The notes beneath the pieces are model-generated. The model was given only the letters and a program-made list of their open reading frames with translations, was not told where the DNA came from and did no database searches. A stretch of DNA of 64,000 bases from contig NZ_QTJX01000002.1 of NCBI RefSeq assembly GCF_003382275.1, positions 310,001-374,000 of the forward strand, in the 5' to 3' direction. Position 1 is the first letter of the stretch, and the number at the start of each line of letters is the position of its first letter. Below are positions 16,992-25,975 of this stretch, piece after piece. Source of the DNA: Flagellimonas nanhaiensis (GTDB taxonomy: Bacteria; Bacteroidota; Bacteroidia; Flavobacteriales; Flavobacteriaceae). Both the position numbers and the translations under genes were made by a program.

Positions 16992-17974
16992 ATTTTCTCG
17001 CCATGGGCTTCAATAATGTGCTTTACAATGGAAAGCCCCAGTCCTGAGCCTCCTTCACTTCGGCTTCCACTCTGATCTACCCGATAAAAACGTTCAAACA
17101 ATCTTGGAATGTGCTCTTTGGGTATACCCTCGCCATTGTCCGTTACCCGAATTATGACCTTGTTTTTGATCAGGTTTTCAATGCTCACCTCCGTAGTTCC
17201 GTTCGGGTGGCCATATTTGATGGAATTTACCAATAGATTGCTGACCACCTGTTGAATTTTCTCCCTATCCGCATTGACATAAATCGAATCTTGATATTCC
17301 ATATCAAAAGTCAAAGTAATATCCTTTTGAGCGGCTTTCATCTCCAGAAGATCAAAGACATTCTGAATGAGCTCTATAATGTCAAAGTCCTCACGTTCCA
17401 GCTTAAGTCCCCCTACCTCTAATTTGGTAATTAGATCAAGGTCCTTTACAATATAGATCAGCCTTTCTACACCCTTGCTGGCCCTTTGCAAGTATTTTTC
17501 TCTGAGTTTTTTGTCTTTCATGGCACCATCCAAAAGTGTAAGAATGTATCCCTGGACGGTAAAAAGAGGCGTTTTTAGCTCATGCGATACGTTTCCCAGA
17601 AAATCCTTTCTGTATTCTTCGCGGATCTTGAGTGTATCGATTTCTATTTTCTTGCCCTCGGCAAATTTTTCAATTTCCTGGGTGAGGGTCTTCATATCGG
17701 TGATAACTGGTTTGGAAGAAAAAGTCGAGGATTCCAACAGGGAAACATCGTCATAAATCTTTTTAATACGCCTGTAGATGAATCGCTCTACACGAATCTG
17801 GAGTATAATAAAACAAATAATGAAGCACCCGAGAGCAAAAATTACAGCAAGCCACCAGTCAATACTTCCTTGGGCATTGATAATGACAAAAACAAAAAAC
17901 GCTGTAATAAATGCGGTGGCAAGTAGCGATGACCTTAAGGCAAATTTGTAGGATTTCCTTAATTGAATGGCCAT
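16916..17974 (-). CDS. phoR: PhoR-like sensor histidine kinase
   Basis: Membrane histidine kinase of 352 aa. Two N-terminal hydrophobic segments (about residues 13-60) enclose a very short external loop, as in PhoR. The phosphorylated His is in FLGNVSHELKTPLF near residue 131, the N box NLLVNSIKYG near 240, and the G boxes DNGEGIP and GSGLGLSI follow. Its start codon overlaps the phoB stop by one base (TAATG). No periplasmic sensor domain is present, which fits phosphate signalling through the Pst/PhoU complex, though no pst genes lie here. The PhoR name rests on architecture. Confidence 0.78.
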   Translation of the reverse strand: MAIQLRKSYKFALRSSLLATAFITAFFVFVIINAQGSIDWWLAVIFALGCFIICFIILQIRVERFIYRRIKKIYDDVSLLESSTFSSKPVITDMKTLTQEIEKFAEGKKIEIDTLKIREEYRKDFLGNVSHELKTPLFTVQGYILTLLDGAMKDKKLREKYLQRASKGVERLIYIVKDLDLITKLEVGGLKLEREDFDIIELIQNVFDLLEMKAAQKDITLTFDMEYQDSIYVNADREKIQQVVSNLLVNSIKYGHPNGTTEVSIENLIKNKVIIRVTDNGEGIPKEHIPRLFERFYRVDQSGSRSEGGSGLGLSIVKHIIEAHGEKIYVESEVDVGSEFSFTLEKTENNAS

Positions 17975-18660
17975 TACAGAACAAACTTATACCCTACGCC
18001 CTTTACGGTTTTGAAGTGATGATCTCCTATTTTTTCGCGCAGCTTTCTAATGTGGACATCGATAGTTCGCCCTCCTACCACTACTTCATTACCCCATACT
18101 TTATCCAAGATTACTTCTCGTTTAAACACCTTACTAGGTTTGGAGGTCAACAAAGACAACAGCTCAAACTCTTTTCGGGGCAGCACAATTTCCTCCCCAT
18201 CGTTCACAATCTTGTACTCTTCCCTGTTGATTATAATATTCCCCACCTTTACAATATCCTCAACCTCCTGTTTCTCTTCCTTCAACCTTCTGAGCAATGC
18301 TTTTACCTTGCTCACCAATACTTTGGGCTTAATGGGTTTGGTAATGTAGTCATCAGCTCCGGCATCAAATCCAGCTACCTGGGAGTAGTCTTCCCCCCGT
18401 GCTGTTAAAAAAGTAATGATGGTGTTTTCAAGGCCTGGTGTCCCGCGAATTACCTCACAGGCTTCTATGCCATCCATTTCTGGCATCATTACATCCATAA
18501 TAATCAAGTGGGGGTTTTTCTTCTTTGCCTTTGCTACACCTTCAAGTCCATTTTTGGCAGTGAAAACATCATAACCTTCAGAGGATAGGTTATAGCTCAC
18601 TATTTCCAGTATATCCGGCTCATCGTCAACAAGGAGAATCCTAATATCCTTATTCTTCAT
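17974..18660 (-). CDS. phoB: PhoB-like response regulator, OmpR family
   Basis: Response regulator of 228 aa. The receiver domain covers residues 1-120 with acidic DDEPD, phospho-acceptor Asp in LIIMDVMMPEMDG near residue 53 and Lys in YITKPIKPK. A winged-helix DNA-binding domain follows from about residue 130 with VVGGRTIDVHIRKLREKIG. I use the ATG at 18660, because the frame extends 23 codons further without homology. A minus-strand TACATTTG box (18688-18695) lies 28 bases upstream. The gene diverges from the TonB-dependent receptor gene. Confidence 0.82.
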   Translation of the reverse strand: MKNKDIRILLVDDEPDILEIVSYNLSSEGYDVFTAKNGLEGVAKAKKKNPHLIIMDVMMPEMDGIEACEVIRGTPGLENTIITFLTARGEDYSQVAGFDAGADDYITKPIKPKVLVSKVKALLRRLKEEKQEVEDIVKVGNIIINREEYKIVNDGEEIVLPRKEFELLSLLTSKPSKVFKREVILDKVWGNEVVVGGRTIDVHIRKLREKIGDHHFKTVKGVGYKFVL

Positions 18661-18687
18661 GGGATGGTTTTTTATGTGTTGATCACC

Positions 18688-18695
18688 CAAATGTA
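18688..18695 (-). promoter_or_regulatory. -7 promoter box for phoB-phoR
   Basis: The minus strand reads TACATTTG, a match to the Bacteroidota TAnnTTTG box, ending 27 bases before the phoB ATG at 18660. The spacing to the start agrees with the other boxes in this window. Confidence 0.45.
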
Positions 18696-18722
18696 AATAT
18701 AATACTATAACGGCATAAATGC

Positions 18723-18792
18723 TTAACATTCATTTAATCTCATAACATTATTGTAACGGTTATGAAATAAACACTTAACGCATAGCTAACAT
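18723..18792. promoter_or_regulatory. Candidate Pho box: 11-bp-phased TAAC heptamers
   Basis: Heptamers related to TTAACAT occur at 18723 (TTAACAT), 18734 (TTAATCT), 18742 (ATAACAT), 18753 (GTAACGG), 18775 (TTAACGC) and 18786 (CTAACAT). Most steps are 11 or 22 bases. A 7-bp repeat plus 4-bp spacer, an 11-bp step, is the classic geometry of PhoB/PhoP sites in other phyla. The array lies between phoB and the TonB-dependent receptor gene. The sequence consensus in Bacteroidota is not known to me. Confidence 0.4.
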
Positions 18793-18839
18793 CGCTTTTA
18801 CCTCTGGTGGCGTTCTTTGCGCCAAATTCGAACTGGAGA

Positions 18840-21698
18840 ATGAAATATATTTTGATGATGATTGCACTGACCCTAACCCTACAGGTAAGTGCGCAACAGT
18901 CTACGGGAAGCATCGTGGGCAAACTGACTGATAAAGAATTAAATAATGAGCCTTTGGCATTTGCAAATGTATTGCTAAAAGGTACCACTCAAGGAACCAC
19001 TTCTGACTTTGATGGACTTTATGAAATAGCCAACGTTGAGCCAGGCACATACACTGTAGTGTATAGCTATCTTGGGTATGAAACCATTGAAATTCCAAAT
19101 ATAGAAGTTGTAGCTGGCAAAGTAACCAATGTTGACGTTCCTATGAGCGCTTCGTCTGGAGTTGCTTTGGACGAGGTTGTGGTAACCACCGTGGCCAGAA
19201 AAGACTCTGAGGCGGCTTTGTTGCTAGATCAGAAAAGAGCGGTAGAAATAAAGACTTCCATAGGTGCGCAAGAACTGGCCAGAAAAGGTGTTGGAGATGT
19301 TGCAACTGCAGTTTCCAAAGTTACTGGGGTCTCCAAACAAGAAGGTTCTGGAAATGTATTCGTAAGAGGTCTTGGTGATCGTTATAATGTGACCACACTC
19401 AATGGGCTGCCATTACCCTCCAATGATCCTTCAAGGAAAAACATTGATTTAGGGATTTTTGGAACAAGCATTGTTCAATCCATTGGAATAGACAAAACCT
19501 ATAGCACTAGAAACTATGGAGATTTTGCAGGTGCAAATATTGACATTGTTTCAAAAGATTATACTGGATCAGGTTTTATTGAAATAGGACTTCAATCTGG
19601 AATTAATACCGTTGCCGCTGGTGAGGACTTCTTTTTGAACGAAGGCCCAAATTATTCTGGTTTTTATGATGAGAACCCTCCTGCTTTTCCATTGAACAAC
19701 TACAACTTTACCACAAGTTGGGACCGTGAAGATGGTGGAACCCCTACCAACATTGGTGGATCCATCAGAGGAGGGAACAGCTTCAACATTGGAGAAGATA
19801 CCCGAGTCAACTTTTTTGCCACGGGCTCTTTCAGCAATAGCTTCCAATACCGTGAAGGTATTAACAGTGGAGGGGTAAATATTGGTACGGCACTGCCCAA
19901 TTCCGAGTATGATTATATCGGGTACCGTTATTCTACCAACACCACTGCCATGGGTAATGTGGGTATCCGACACAAAAATCACTCTTTAAAGTATAACTAC
20001 TTATTCTTGAACACGTCCACCCAAAGACAAGACGAGTTTGATGGTATCATTGACCGTGAAGATGATGCTCCTCAAGGTGGTGGTTTTGTACAACGTGCCA
20101 CTTTTACAAGAAACACTTTGTTCGTACACCAACTACTTGGTGAACACAATTTGGGAAATCGCTTTGATGTAAACTGGGGTGCTGCCTACAACTTCTTGGC
20201 CAACAAAGTTCCGGATAGAAGACAGAACACTGTATTACCTGACAATAACAATAATCCCGATGGACCAAAATCGTTCCGTTTGGTTTCTGCAGCTTCCAGT
20301 AACCATAGGTTTTTCCAAGATCTGGATGAAGAAGAATTGTCTGGAAACCTTGCTTTTACATATAAGTTCAAGGCCAATGAGGACGATGGTTTTGATGGTA
20401 AAGTTACCCTTGGCTACAGCGGTAGATTTAAGGAGGTTGATTTTGAGGCCGAGCAGTTCAATTTCCAGATTTTACTAAGGGATTCAAACAACAATCCTAT
20501 AGATCAACCTATCGTTGATCCTAGAAACATTGATGCATATTTCAATCAAGAGAACCTATCTAATGGCTTTTATCAAATTAGGACATTTAGGGGACCATTG
20601 TCATTTGCCGGTGCCTTGGAGCCACAATTTTATAATGGATCCCAAGATATTCACGCTGGATACTTTAATCTAGAGTACAAATTCAGCGAAAAGTTTACAG
20701 TGCTTGCCGGAGTACGTGGAGAGCAGATCAACCAATCTATCAATTGGAGTACTGTTATTCAGGGCGAAGACAGTAATGAGTTGGACAACTTTGAAGTATT
20801 ACCTTCCGTTTCCTTCAGATATGCCCTTAACGACAAACAAAACCTGAGACTGGCCGCCAGTAAGACCTACACTTTGCCGCAGTTTAAGGAAAGAGCTCCT
20901 TTCCTGTTCCAGGAAGAGGTGAATCAGGATTCCTTCGGAAATCCAAACCTGCAAAGCTCTACCAATTACAACTTTGACCTTAGATGGGAATTGTTCCCTT
21001 CTTCAAGCGAAGTTGTATCCCTTACTGCTTTTGGAAGGTTCATCCAGGACCCTATCAACCAAATCACTGTAGCCTCTGCTGCAAACGACATCAGTTGGGC
21101 CAATACTGGAGACAACGCTAAAGCTTTGGGTGCTGAATTGGAAATCAGAAAGCAACTTTTTGAAACAGAAAAGGAAACTGCAGAAAGCATCCTTAAACAG
21201 AACTTGACCGTAGGTGCCAACTTCTCCTATTTGAATACCAACCAAAAATTGGATCCAGAAAAAATAGCAGAGGAAACAACGTTCACCGTTAGACCAACCT
21301 ATACAGAAACCAATTTAAGTGGTGCTTCGGACTTCATTGTAAATGCAGACGTGAGCTACTACACTGAACTGACAGAAAATAGCAATTTTCAGGCTACGAT
21401 GGCTTTCAACTATTTTTCTGAAAGAGTGTTTGCCCTTGGTTCTGAAGGTCGTGGAAACCTAATAGATAGAGGCGTGCCAACATTGGATTTGATTACCAAG
21501 TTCCAGTTGAACAAGCACTTGACCTTGGGATTAAACGCCAAAAACCTTTTAGACCCAACTGTAGAGCGCTATCAAGATAACGCAAGTGGAGATATTGACC
21601 CCATATTTATTGAACGGGGCATCCTTGAGGAAGAGGTTGATATCCTTACGTATAAAAAAGGAATCGACTTAAGATTCTCACTGAACTATAGATTCTAA
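18840..21698 (+). CDS. TonB-dependent outer-membrane receptor
   Basis: Outer-membrane receptor of 952 aa. The signal peptide ends at VSAQQS (about residue 20). A carboxypeptidase-regulatory-like beta-sandwich covers residues 23-105, with GSIVGKLTDKELNNEPLAFANV. The plug follows near residues 130-240, with GNVFVRGLGDRYNVTTLNG, and the rest is the beta-barrel ending in aromatic YRF. I start at the ATG at 18840, where the signal peptide begins. No SusD homologue is next to it, so polysaccharide uptake is unlikely. It diverges from phoB and is followed by a lipoprotein gene. A phosphate or phosphoester substrate is a guess from context. Confidence 0.85.
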   Translation: MKYILMMIALTLTLQVSAQQSTGSIVGKLTDKELNNEPLAFANVLLKGTTQGTTSDFDGLYEIANVEPGTYTVVYSYLGYETIEIPNIEVVAGKVTNVDVPMSASSGVALDEVVVTTVARKDSEAALLLDQKRAVEIKTSIGAQELARKGVGDVATAVSKVTGVSKQEGSGNVFVRGLGDRYNVTTLNGLPLPSNDPSRKNIDLGIFGTSIVQSIGIDKTYSTRNYGDFAGANIDIVSKDYTGSGFIEIGLQSGINTVAAGEDFFLNEGPNYSGFYDENPPAFPLNNYNFTTSWDREDGGTPTNIGGSIRGGNSFNIGEDTRVNFFATGSFSNSFQYREGINSGGVNIGTALPNSEYDYIGYRYSTNTTAMGNVGIRHKNHSLKYNYLFLNTSTQRQDEFDGIIDREDDAPQGGGFVQRATFTRNTLFVHQLLGEHNLGNRFDVNWGAAYNFLANKVPDRRQNTVLPDNNNNPDGPKSFRLVSAASSNHRFFQDLDEEELSGNLAFTYKFKANEDDGFDGKVTLGYSGRFKEVDFEAEQFNFQILLRDSNNNPIDQPIVDPRNIDAYFNQENLSNGFYQIRTFRGPLSFAGALEPQFYNGSQDIHAGYFNLEYKFSEKFTVLAGVRGEQINQSINWSTVIQGEDSNELDNFEVLPSVSFRYALNDKQNLRLAASKTYTLPQFKERAPFLFQEEVNQDSFGNPNLQSSTNYNFDLRWELFPSSSEVVSLTAFGRFIQDPINQITVASAANDISWANTGDNAKALGAELEIRKQLFETEKETAESILKQNLTVGANFSYLNTNQKLDPEKIAEETTFTVRPTYTETNLSGASDFIVNADVSYYTELTENSNFQATMAFNYFSERVFALGSEGRGNLIDRGVPTLDLITKFQLNKHLTLGLNAKNLLDPTVERYQDNASGDIDPIFIERGILEEEVDILTYKKGIDLRFSLNYRF

Positions 21699-21760
21699 GA
21701 TTACTGTATAATAAAAATCGAAAATTTAATCACGATTACTTACTCTTTAAAACTTGAAAA

Positions 21761-23992
21761 ATGAAAAAAACAATTTTAAAATTGATTTTAGGCGTTGCCA
21801 CCATGACCTTTGTGGTATCATGTAGCAGCGATGACAATGGTGGTGGCGGAGGAACTACTGCTACCTGTACAGATGGAATACAGAATGGTGACGAAACAGG
21901 TGTTGACTGTGGAGGTTCTTCTTGTAACGCCTGTCCAGTTAACGCTGTAGAACTTACTGGTGACGTTACTTCTGATACTACTTTAGATGCTTCACTTGAG
22001 TACAACCTAACAGGGGCATATGTAGTAAAAGCAGGTGCAACATTGACTATTCCTGCAGGTACCACGATCAAAGCTGCTGGAGGTACAGCTGCCTTTATCG
22101 GTGTTGAAAGAGGTGCACAGATTTTTGTTAACGGTACTTCTAGCAATCCTGTTGTAATGACTTCTGGAGCTGCAAGCCCTGCTCCTGGTGACTGGGGTGG
22201 TTTGGTAATTGCCGGTGATGCTCCAACAAATAAAGGTAACGACATCACTACTGAAGTAGGTGACTTGACCTATGGTGGAGATAACGCAGGTGACAATTCA
22301 GGTTCTATTCAATACCTAAGAGTTGAGTACACTGGTGCTACTTTCTCTAACGATAAGGAGTTCAATGGTGTTTCCCTATTCGGTGTAGGTTCTGGAACTG
22401 TCTTCAGATATGTACAGTCTTTCAACGGTGGTGACGACGGTATCGAATTCTTTGGAGGTGCCGTAGATGGTGACTTCTTGGTATCCATAGGAAGTGGTGA
22501 CGATTCCATTGACTTTGCTGATGGATGGACTGGTTCTGGAAGCAACTGGTACATTGCTGGAGGTGCTAAAGCTGGTATCGAAGGATCAAACAATGGAGAT
22601 AATGGTGATGCCACTCCTGTGACCACTACAACTTTGAGCAACATTACAGTTGTAGGTCCTGTTACAGAAGGTGCTCTTTTCTACAAAGAAGGTGGTGGTA
22701 ACTTTACCATTGACAATTTCTACACAAGCAACGTGGACTTTGGTGTTACTGTTAAAGATACTGACAATGAAGCCGGAGTTAGAATCGAAAATGGAGACCT
22801 GACCATTACCAACATCCAATTTGCTGATGCTCCTGCTGGATTTGAAGCAACTGATTACACAGGTACCAACCAATCTTTCTACACTGAAGGTGTAGCAACT
22901 GGTGCTGGAAATGGTGCCGCTGCTCCTGACTGGGCCGCTGGATGGACCACTGGATTGAGCAATAGCGGTGCTGGAAGCGAAAACTTGGCCGGTGAAATAA
23001 CTGGAGATGTTACCCTAAATGCTGCCACGGAATACTTCCTAACAAGCGGTTTCATTGTTAAAGACGGTGGTTCTTTGACTATTCCTGCTGGTACAACCAT
23101 CAAAGCTGCTGGAGGTACTGCTGCCTTTATCGGTGTTGAAAGAGGTGCACAGATCTTCATCAATGGAGAAGCAAACAACCCTGTTGTTATGACTTCTTCC
23201 AGTGATACTCCTGCTCCTGGTGACTGGGGTGGTTTGGTAATTGCCGGCGATGCTCCAACCAATAAAGGTAACGACATTACTACTGAAGTAGGTGACTTGA
23301 CCTATGGTGGAGATAGCCCTGCAGACGACTCTGGATCTATTACTTACCTGAGGGTTGAGTACACTGGTGCTACTTTCTCCAACGATAAGGAGTTCAACGG
23401 TGTTTCCCTATTTGGTGTAGGTTCTGGAACAACTTTTGAATACGTTCAGTCTTTCAATGGCGGTGACGACGGCATCGAGTTCTTTGGAGGTACTGTAAAT
23501 GGAAACTACTTGGTATCCATAGGAAGTGGTGACGATTCTATTGACTTTGCTGATGGATGGACTGGAAATGGAAGCAACTGGTACATTGCCGGAGGAGCCA
23601 AAGCAGGTATTGAAGGATCAAACAATGGAGATGACGGTGACGCTACTCCTGTGACCACTACAACTTTGAGCAACATCACTGTTGTAGGTCCTGTTACAGA
23701 AGGTGCACTGTTCTTCAAAGAAGGTGGCGGAAACTTCACCATTACCAACTTCTATACCAGTGGAATTGATTTAGGTGTTAAGGTTACCGATACTGATACT
23801 GAAGCTGGTGTACGAATCGAGGCTGATGCTCTTTCTATTAACCCAATGCAGTTTGACAGCCCTGAAGTTGGATTTGTTCAGACTGATTATGCTGGTGTAA
23901 ACCAAAATTTCATCACCGTAGGTGACAACACAGGTGCTGGTGCTGGTGCTGCACAACCTGATTGGGCCAACGGTTGGACAACTGGTTTCTAA
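21761..23992 (+). CDS. Lipoprotein with two tandem 344-residue beta-helix-like repeats
   Basis: Predicted surface or periplasmic lipoprotein of 743 aa. The signal peptide ends in the lipobox VVSCSS (Cys about 21). A Cys-rich linker with DGIQNGDETGVDCGG follows at about residues 39-53. Two long repeats then start near residues 62 and 406. Each carries TLTIPAGTTIKAAGG (SLTIPAGTTIKAAGG in the second), APGDWGGLVIAGDAPTNKG and GDDGIEFFGG motifs, typical of right-handed beta-helix proteins. The repeat unit is 1032 bp and long blocks are nearly identical at DNA level. It lies 62 bases after the TonB-dependent receptor and is likely its operon partner. A strong terminator follows. Exact function unknown. 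Confidence 0.7.
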   Translation: MKKTILKLILGVATMTFVVSCSSDDNGGGGGTTATCTDGIQNGDETGVDCGGSSCNACPVNAVELTGDVTSDTTLDASLEYNLTGAYVVKAGATLTIPAGTTIKAAGGTAAFIGVERGAQIFVNGTSSNPVVMTSGAASPAPGDWGGLVIAGDAPTNKGNDITTEVGDLTYGGDNAGDNSGSIQYLRVEYTGATFSNDKEFNGVSLFGVGSGTVFRYVQSFNGGDDGIEFFGGAVDGDFLVSIGSGDDSIDFADGWTGSGSNWYIAGGAKAGIEGSNNGDNGDATPVTTTTLSNITVVGPVTEGALFYKEGGGNFTIDNFYTSNVDFGVTVKDTDNEAGVRIENGDLTITNIQFADAPAGFEATDYTGTNQSFYTEGVATGAGNGAAAPDWAAGWTTGLSNSGAGSENLAGEITGDVTLNAATEYFLTSGFIVKDGGSLTIPAGTTIKAAGGTAAFIGVERGAQIFINGEANNPVVMTSSSDTPAPGDWGGLVIAGDAPTNKGNDITTEVGDLTYGGDSPADDSGSITYLRVEYTGATFSNDKEFNGVSLFGVGSGTTFEYVQSFNGGDDGIEFFGGTVNGNYLVSIGSGDDSIDFADGWTGNGSNWYIAGGAKAGIEGSNNGDDGDATPVTTTTLSNITVVGPVTEGALFFKEGGGNFTITNFYTSGIDLGVKVTDTDTEAGVRIEADALSINPMQFDSPEVGFVQTDYAGVNQNFITVGDNTGAGAGAAQPDWANGWTTGF
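22049..23992 (+). repeat. 1032-bp internal tandem duplication within the lipoprotein gene
   Basis: The same segments recur exactly 1032 bases apart, for example ATTCCTGCAGGT at 22049 and ATTCCTGCTGGT at 23081, followed by long runs encoding AAFIGVERGAQIF in both. The period is a whole number of codons (344). Differences are mostly synonymous, which points to a fairly recent duplication or to gene conversion between the halves. Confidence 0.8.
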
Positions 23993-24020
23993 TAGAAGAA
24001 ATAAAGTAATTTTATATATG

Positions 24021-24050
24021 AAAAGCCCCGCAATGCGGGGCTTTTCTTTT
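24021..24050 (+). terminator. Rho-independent terminator after the lipoprotein gene
   Basis: AAAAGCCCCGC, loop AAT, GCGGGGCTTTT followed by more T: an 11-pair stem with strong GC core and T tract, 29 bases after the stop codon. Confidence 0.9.
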
Positions 24051-24108
24051 ATTCGTCAATTGAAAACGCCTTTTCGTTAAACTGCACACCACCGCTTCCT
24101 AATTTTTA

Positions 24109-24116
24109 TATCTTTG
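24109..24116 (+). promoter_or_regulatory. -7 promoter box before the first T9SS mini-protein
   Basis: TATCTTTG, a full match to TAnnTTTG, ends 27 bases before the ATG at 24144 and lies downstream of the terminator at 24021-24050, so a new transcript is expected here. Confidence 0.55.
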
Positions 24117-24143
24117 TGGCACAGCCTTTGTAATCAATCATTT

Positions 24144-24452
24144 ATGAAACACTTTTACCTTGTCTTTTTCTTTATGGTTTGTTCTCTTGGTTTTTCCCAG
24201 GAAAATCAAGCTGGTTCAGATATTGACGGGTTTAAGCTGTACCCCAATCCGGTTACCTACGGTAAAGTTTATATTGAAACTGCCCATAATGCTCCAAAAA
24301 AAATATTGATTTTTGACGTGTTGGGCACCCAAGTTCTTCAAACTACAATTATTGGTCGGGAATTGAACCTATCTAGCTTGGGCAAAGGAGTTTACATTCT
24401 AAGAGTGTATGAAAAAGATAGGGTTGCTACGAGGAAATTAATCGTGAAATAA
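24144..24452 (+). CDS. Signal peptide plus T9SS type A sorting domain mini-protein (copy 1)
   Basis: Protein of 102 aa made of a signal peptide (cleavage after GFSQ, residue about 19), a short linker and a complete T9SS type A C-terminal domain: FKLYPNPV near residue 31, KILIFDVLGTQV, GKGVYILRV and the terminal TRKLIVK. The domain normally directs a larger passenger through type IX secretion to the cell surface, but here there is no passenger. A paralogue follows 143 bases downstream. The start is the ATG at 24144, where the signal peptide begins. Function unknown. Confidence 0.75.
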   Translation: MKHFYLVFFFMVCSLGFSQENQAGSDIDGFKLYPNPVTYGKVYIETAHNAPKKILIFDVLGTQVLQTTIIGRELNLSSLGKGVYILRVYEKDRVATRKLIVK

Positions 24453-24594
24453 CTTATATTTCCAACTTTTATTGCCCCCTAAACCTCAATATTCTTCTTT
24501 TTACCTACATTTTTCCTCGTTTCACAACATTTAATGGGCGTTACACCCTGTTTTTCATACTTTTATTTTGCTTAATATCCCAAATCAAGCATAT

Positions 24595-24921
24595 ATGAAG
24601 AAATTCTACTTTGTTCTCATTCTTATGGCTTTACCCCTATTTTCTTTTGGCCAGGAATTGGTCACCGTAAATACAGAACAGGTTCAAGAGCTTAAGGGAT
24701 TCAAAATGTATCCCAATCCTGTTTATGGGGAAGAAGTTTATATCACTACGGCTTCCAATGGAAGCAAACACATAAAAGTGTATGATGTGTTTGGTGAGGT
24801 TGTGTTGACAGATAGAATCTCCACTAACACGCTCAATATTTCAAGACTTGTTCCAGGAGTGTACGTACTCCAAGTAACGGAACAAAAGAAAACAATGACC
24901 AGGAAACTGGTAGTAAAGTAA
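24595..24921 (+). CDS. Signal peptide plus T9SS type A sorting domain mini-protein (copy 2)
   Basis: Protein of 108 aa with the same layout as its upstream neighbour: signal peptide (cleavage near SFGQ), linker, then FKMYPNPV near residue 37, HIKVYDVFGEVV, GVYVLQV and terminal TRKLVVK. The two are clearly paralogous but diverged, so the duplication is not recent. A perfect-palindrome terminator follows at 24937-24964. Such proteins may be orphan sorting domains or small secreted adhesin-like products. I cannot assign a role. Confidence 0.75.
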   Translation: MKKFYFVLILMALPLFSFGQELVTVNTEQVQELKGFKMYPNPVYGEEVYITTASNGSKHIKVYDVFGEVVLTDRISTNTLNISRLVPGVYVLQVTEQKKTMTRKLVVK

Positions 24922-24936
24922 AAAATTGCTGTTTTA

Positions 24937-24964
24937 AAAAAGCCCTTCTTAAGAAGGGCTTTTT
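24937..24964 (+). terminator. Terminator after the second T9SS mini-protein
   Basis: AAAAAGCCCTTCTT paired with AAGAAGGGCTTTTT, a perfect palindrome with a T tract, 16 bases after the stop codon and 25 bases before the next gene. Confidence 0.85.
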
Positions 24965-24988
24965 ATTTTTTGGGTACTTTTACCTTCC

Positions 24989-25975
24989 ATGAATCAGGAC
25001 AGTATTCAAAAGATTTTTTCCATTTCAAATCCCCTAGATTTTGAAAGACTAACCCTGGAGATTTTCCAGTACCAATATCGTAATAACACGGTATACAAAA
25101 CCTATTGTGACCATCTTGGCAAATCTCCTTCCAACGTTCTGCAAATTCAGCAATTACCATTTTTGCCCATTGAGTTTTTTAAGACCCACAAGATAACCTC
25201 AACTGAAAAGGAGGCAGCAGTCATATTTGAAAGTAGCGGTACCACGCAGAGTATCAAAAGCAAACATCACGTCCCCGACCTAAACCTATATAAGAAGAGC
25301 TTTCTTGAAAGCTTCTCCCTGTTCTACGGTCCTGTTGAAGAATACTGCATATTGGCCCTGCTACCATCCTATTTGGAGCGGGAGGGCTCCTCTTTGGTGT
25401 TTATGGTCGATGAACTCATCTCTATTTCAAAACATCCAGAAAGTGGTTTTTATCTGAATGACCTTGAAGCCTTGAACCATAAACTTGAGCAGTTAGAAAA
25501 GAGTCGGACGAAAACACTCCTTATTGGGGTTTCCTTTGCCTTACTTGATCTTGCCGAACAATTTCCGACGCAACTGGAAAATACCATAATCATGGAAACG
25601 GGCGGAATGAAAGGGCGGCGCAAAGAACTCATCAGGGAAGAACTTCATCAGATTCTTAAAAAGGACTTTGGCGTAACAAAAATACATTCAGAATACGGCA
25701 TGACAGAGTTGCTGTCACAAGCTTATTCCCAGGGCGATGGCTTGTTTAAGTCTCCATCTTGGATGAAAGTGATGACCCGAGACACAGAAGACCCGCTAAG
25801 TGTACAAACACATGGTAAAACAGGGGGAATTAATGTTATTGATCTAGCAAACCTCTATTCGTGCAGTTTTATTGCCACCCAAGATTTAGGTAAAACTTAT
25901 GCCGATGGTACTTTTGAAGTTCTGGGACGTTTTGACCATTCCGATATTAGAGGATGTAATTTATTGGCCCTCTAA
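24989..25975 (+). CDS. LuxE-like acyl-protein synthetase/acyl-activating protein
   Basis: Adenylate-forming protein of 328 aa similar to LuxE, the acyl-protein synthetase of bacterial luciferase operons. Family marks are LPIEFFKTHKITS near residue 56, the Ser/Thr/Gly-rich loop FESSGTTQSIKS near residue 78 (ATP contact) and SEYGMTELLSQAY near residue 233 (adenylation domain core). LuxE homologues in Bacteroidota occur outside light-producing organisms, usually with surface polysaccharide or lipid functions. No luxCDAB partner lies here. Substrate unknown. Confidence 0.68.
   Translation: MNQDSIQKIFSISNPLDFERLTLEIFQYQYRNNTVYKTYCDHLGKSPSNVLQIQQLPFLPIEFFKTHKITSTEKEAAVIFESSGTTQSIKSKHHVPDLNLYKKSFLESFSLFYGPVEEYCILALLPSYLEREGSSLVFMVDELISISKHPESGFYLNDLEALNHKLEQLEKSRTKTLLIGVSFALLDLAEQFPTQLENTIIMETGGMKGRRKELIREELHQILKKDFGVTKIHSEYGMTELLSQAYSQGDGLFKSPSWMKVMTRDTEDPLSVQTHGKTGGINVIDLANLYSCSFIATQDLGKTYADGTFEVLGRFDHSDIRGCNLLAL

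Noticed and set aside
21736..22248. Minus-strand frames in the repeated lipoprotein gene
   Set aside because: They recur in both repeat copies only because the DNA is duplicated. They are Pro/Ala-rich translations of the beta-helix coding strand.
18840..23992. SusC/SusD polysaccharide utilisation pair
   Set aside because: The second gene is a beta-helix-like lipoprotein, not the helical SusD fold, and no glycoside hydrolases are nearby.
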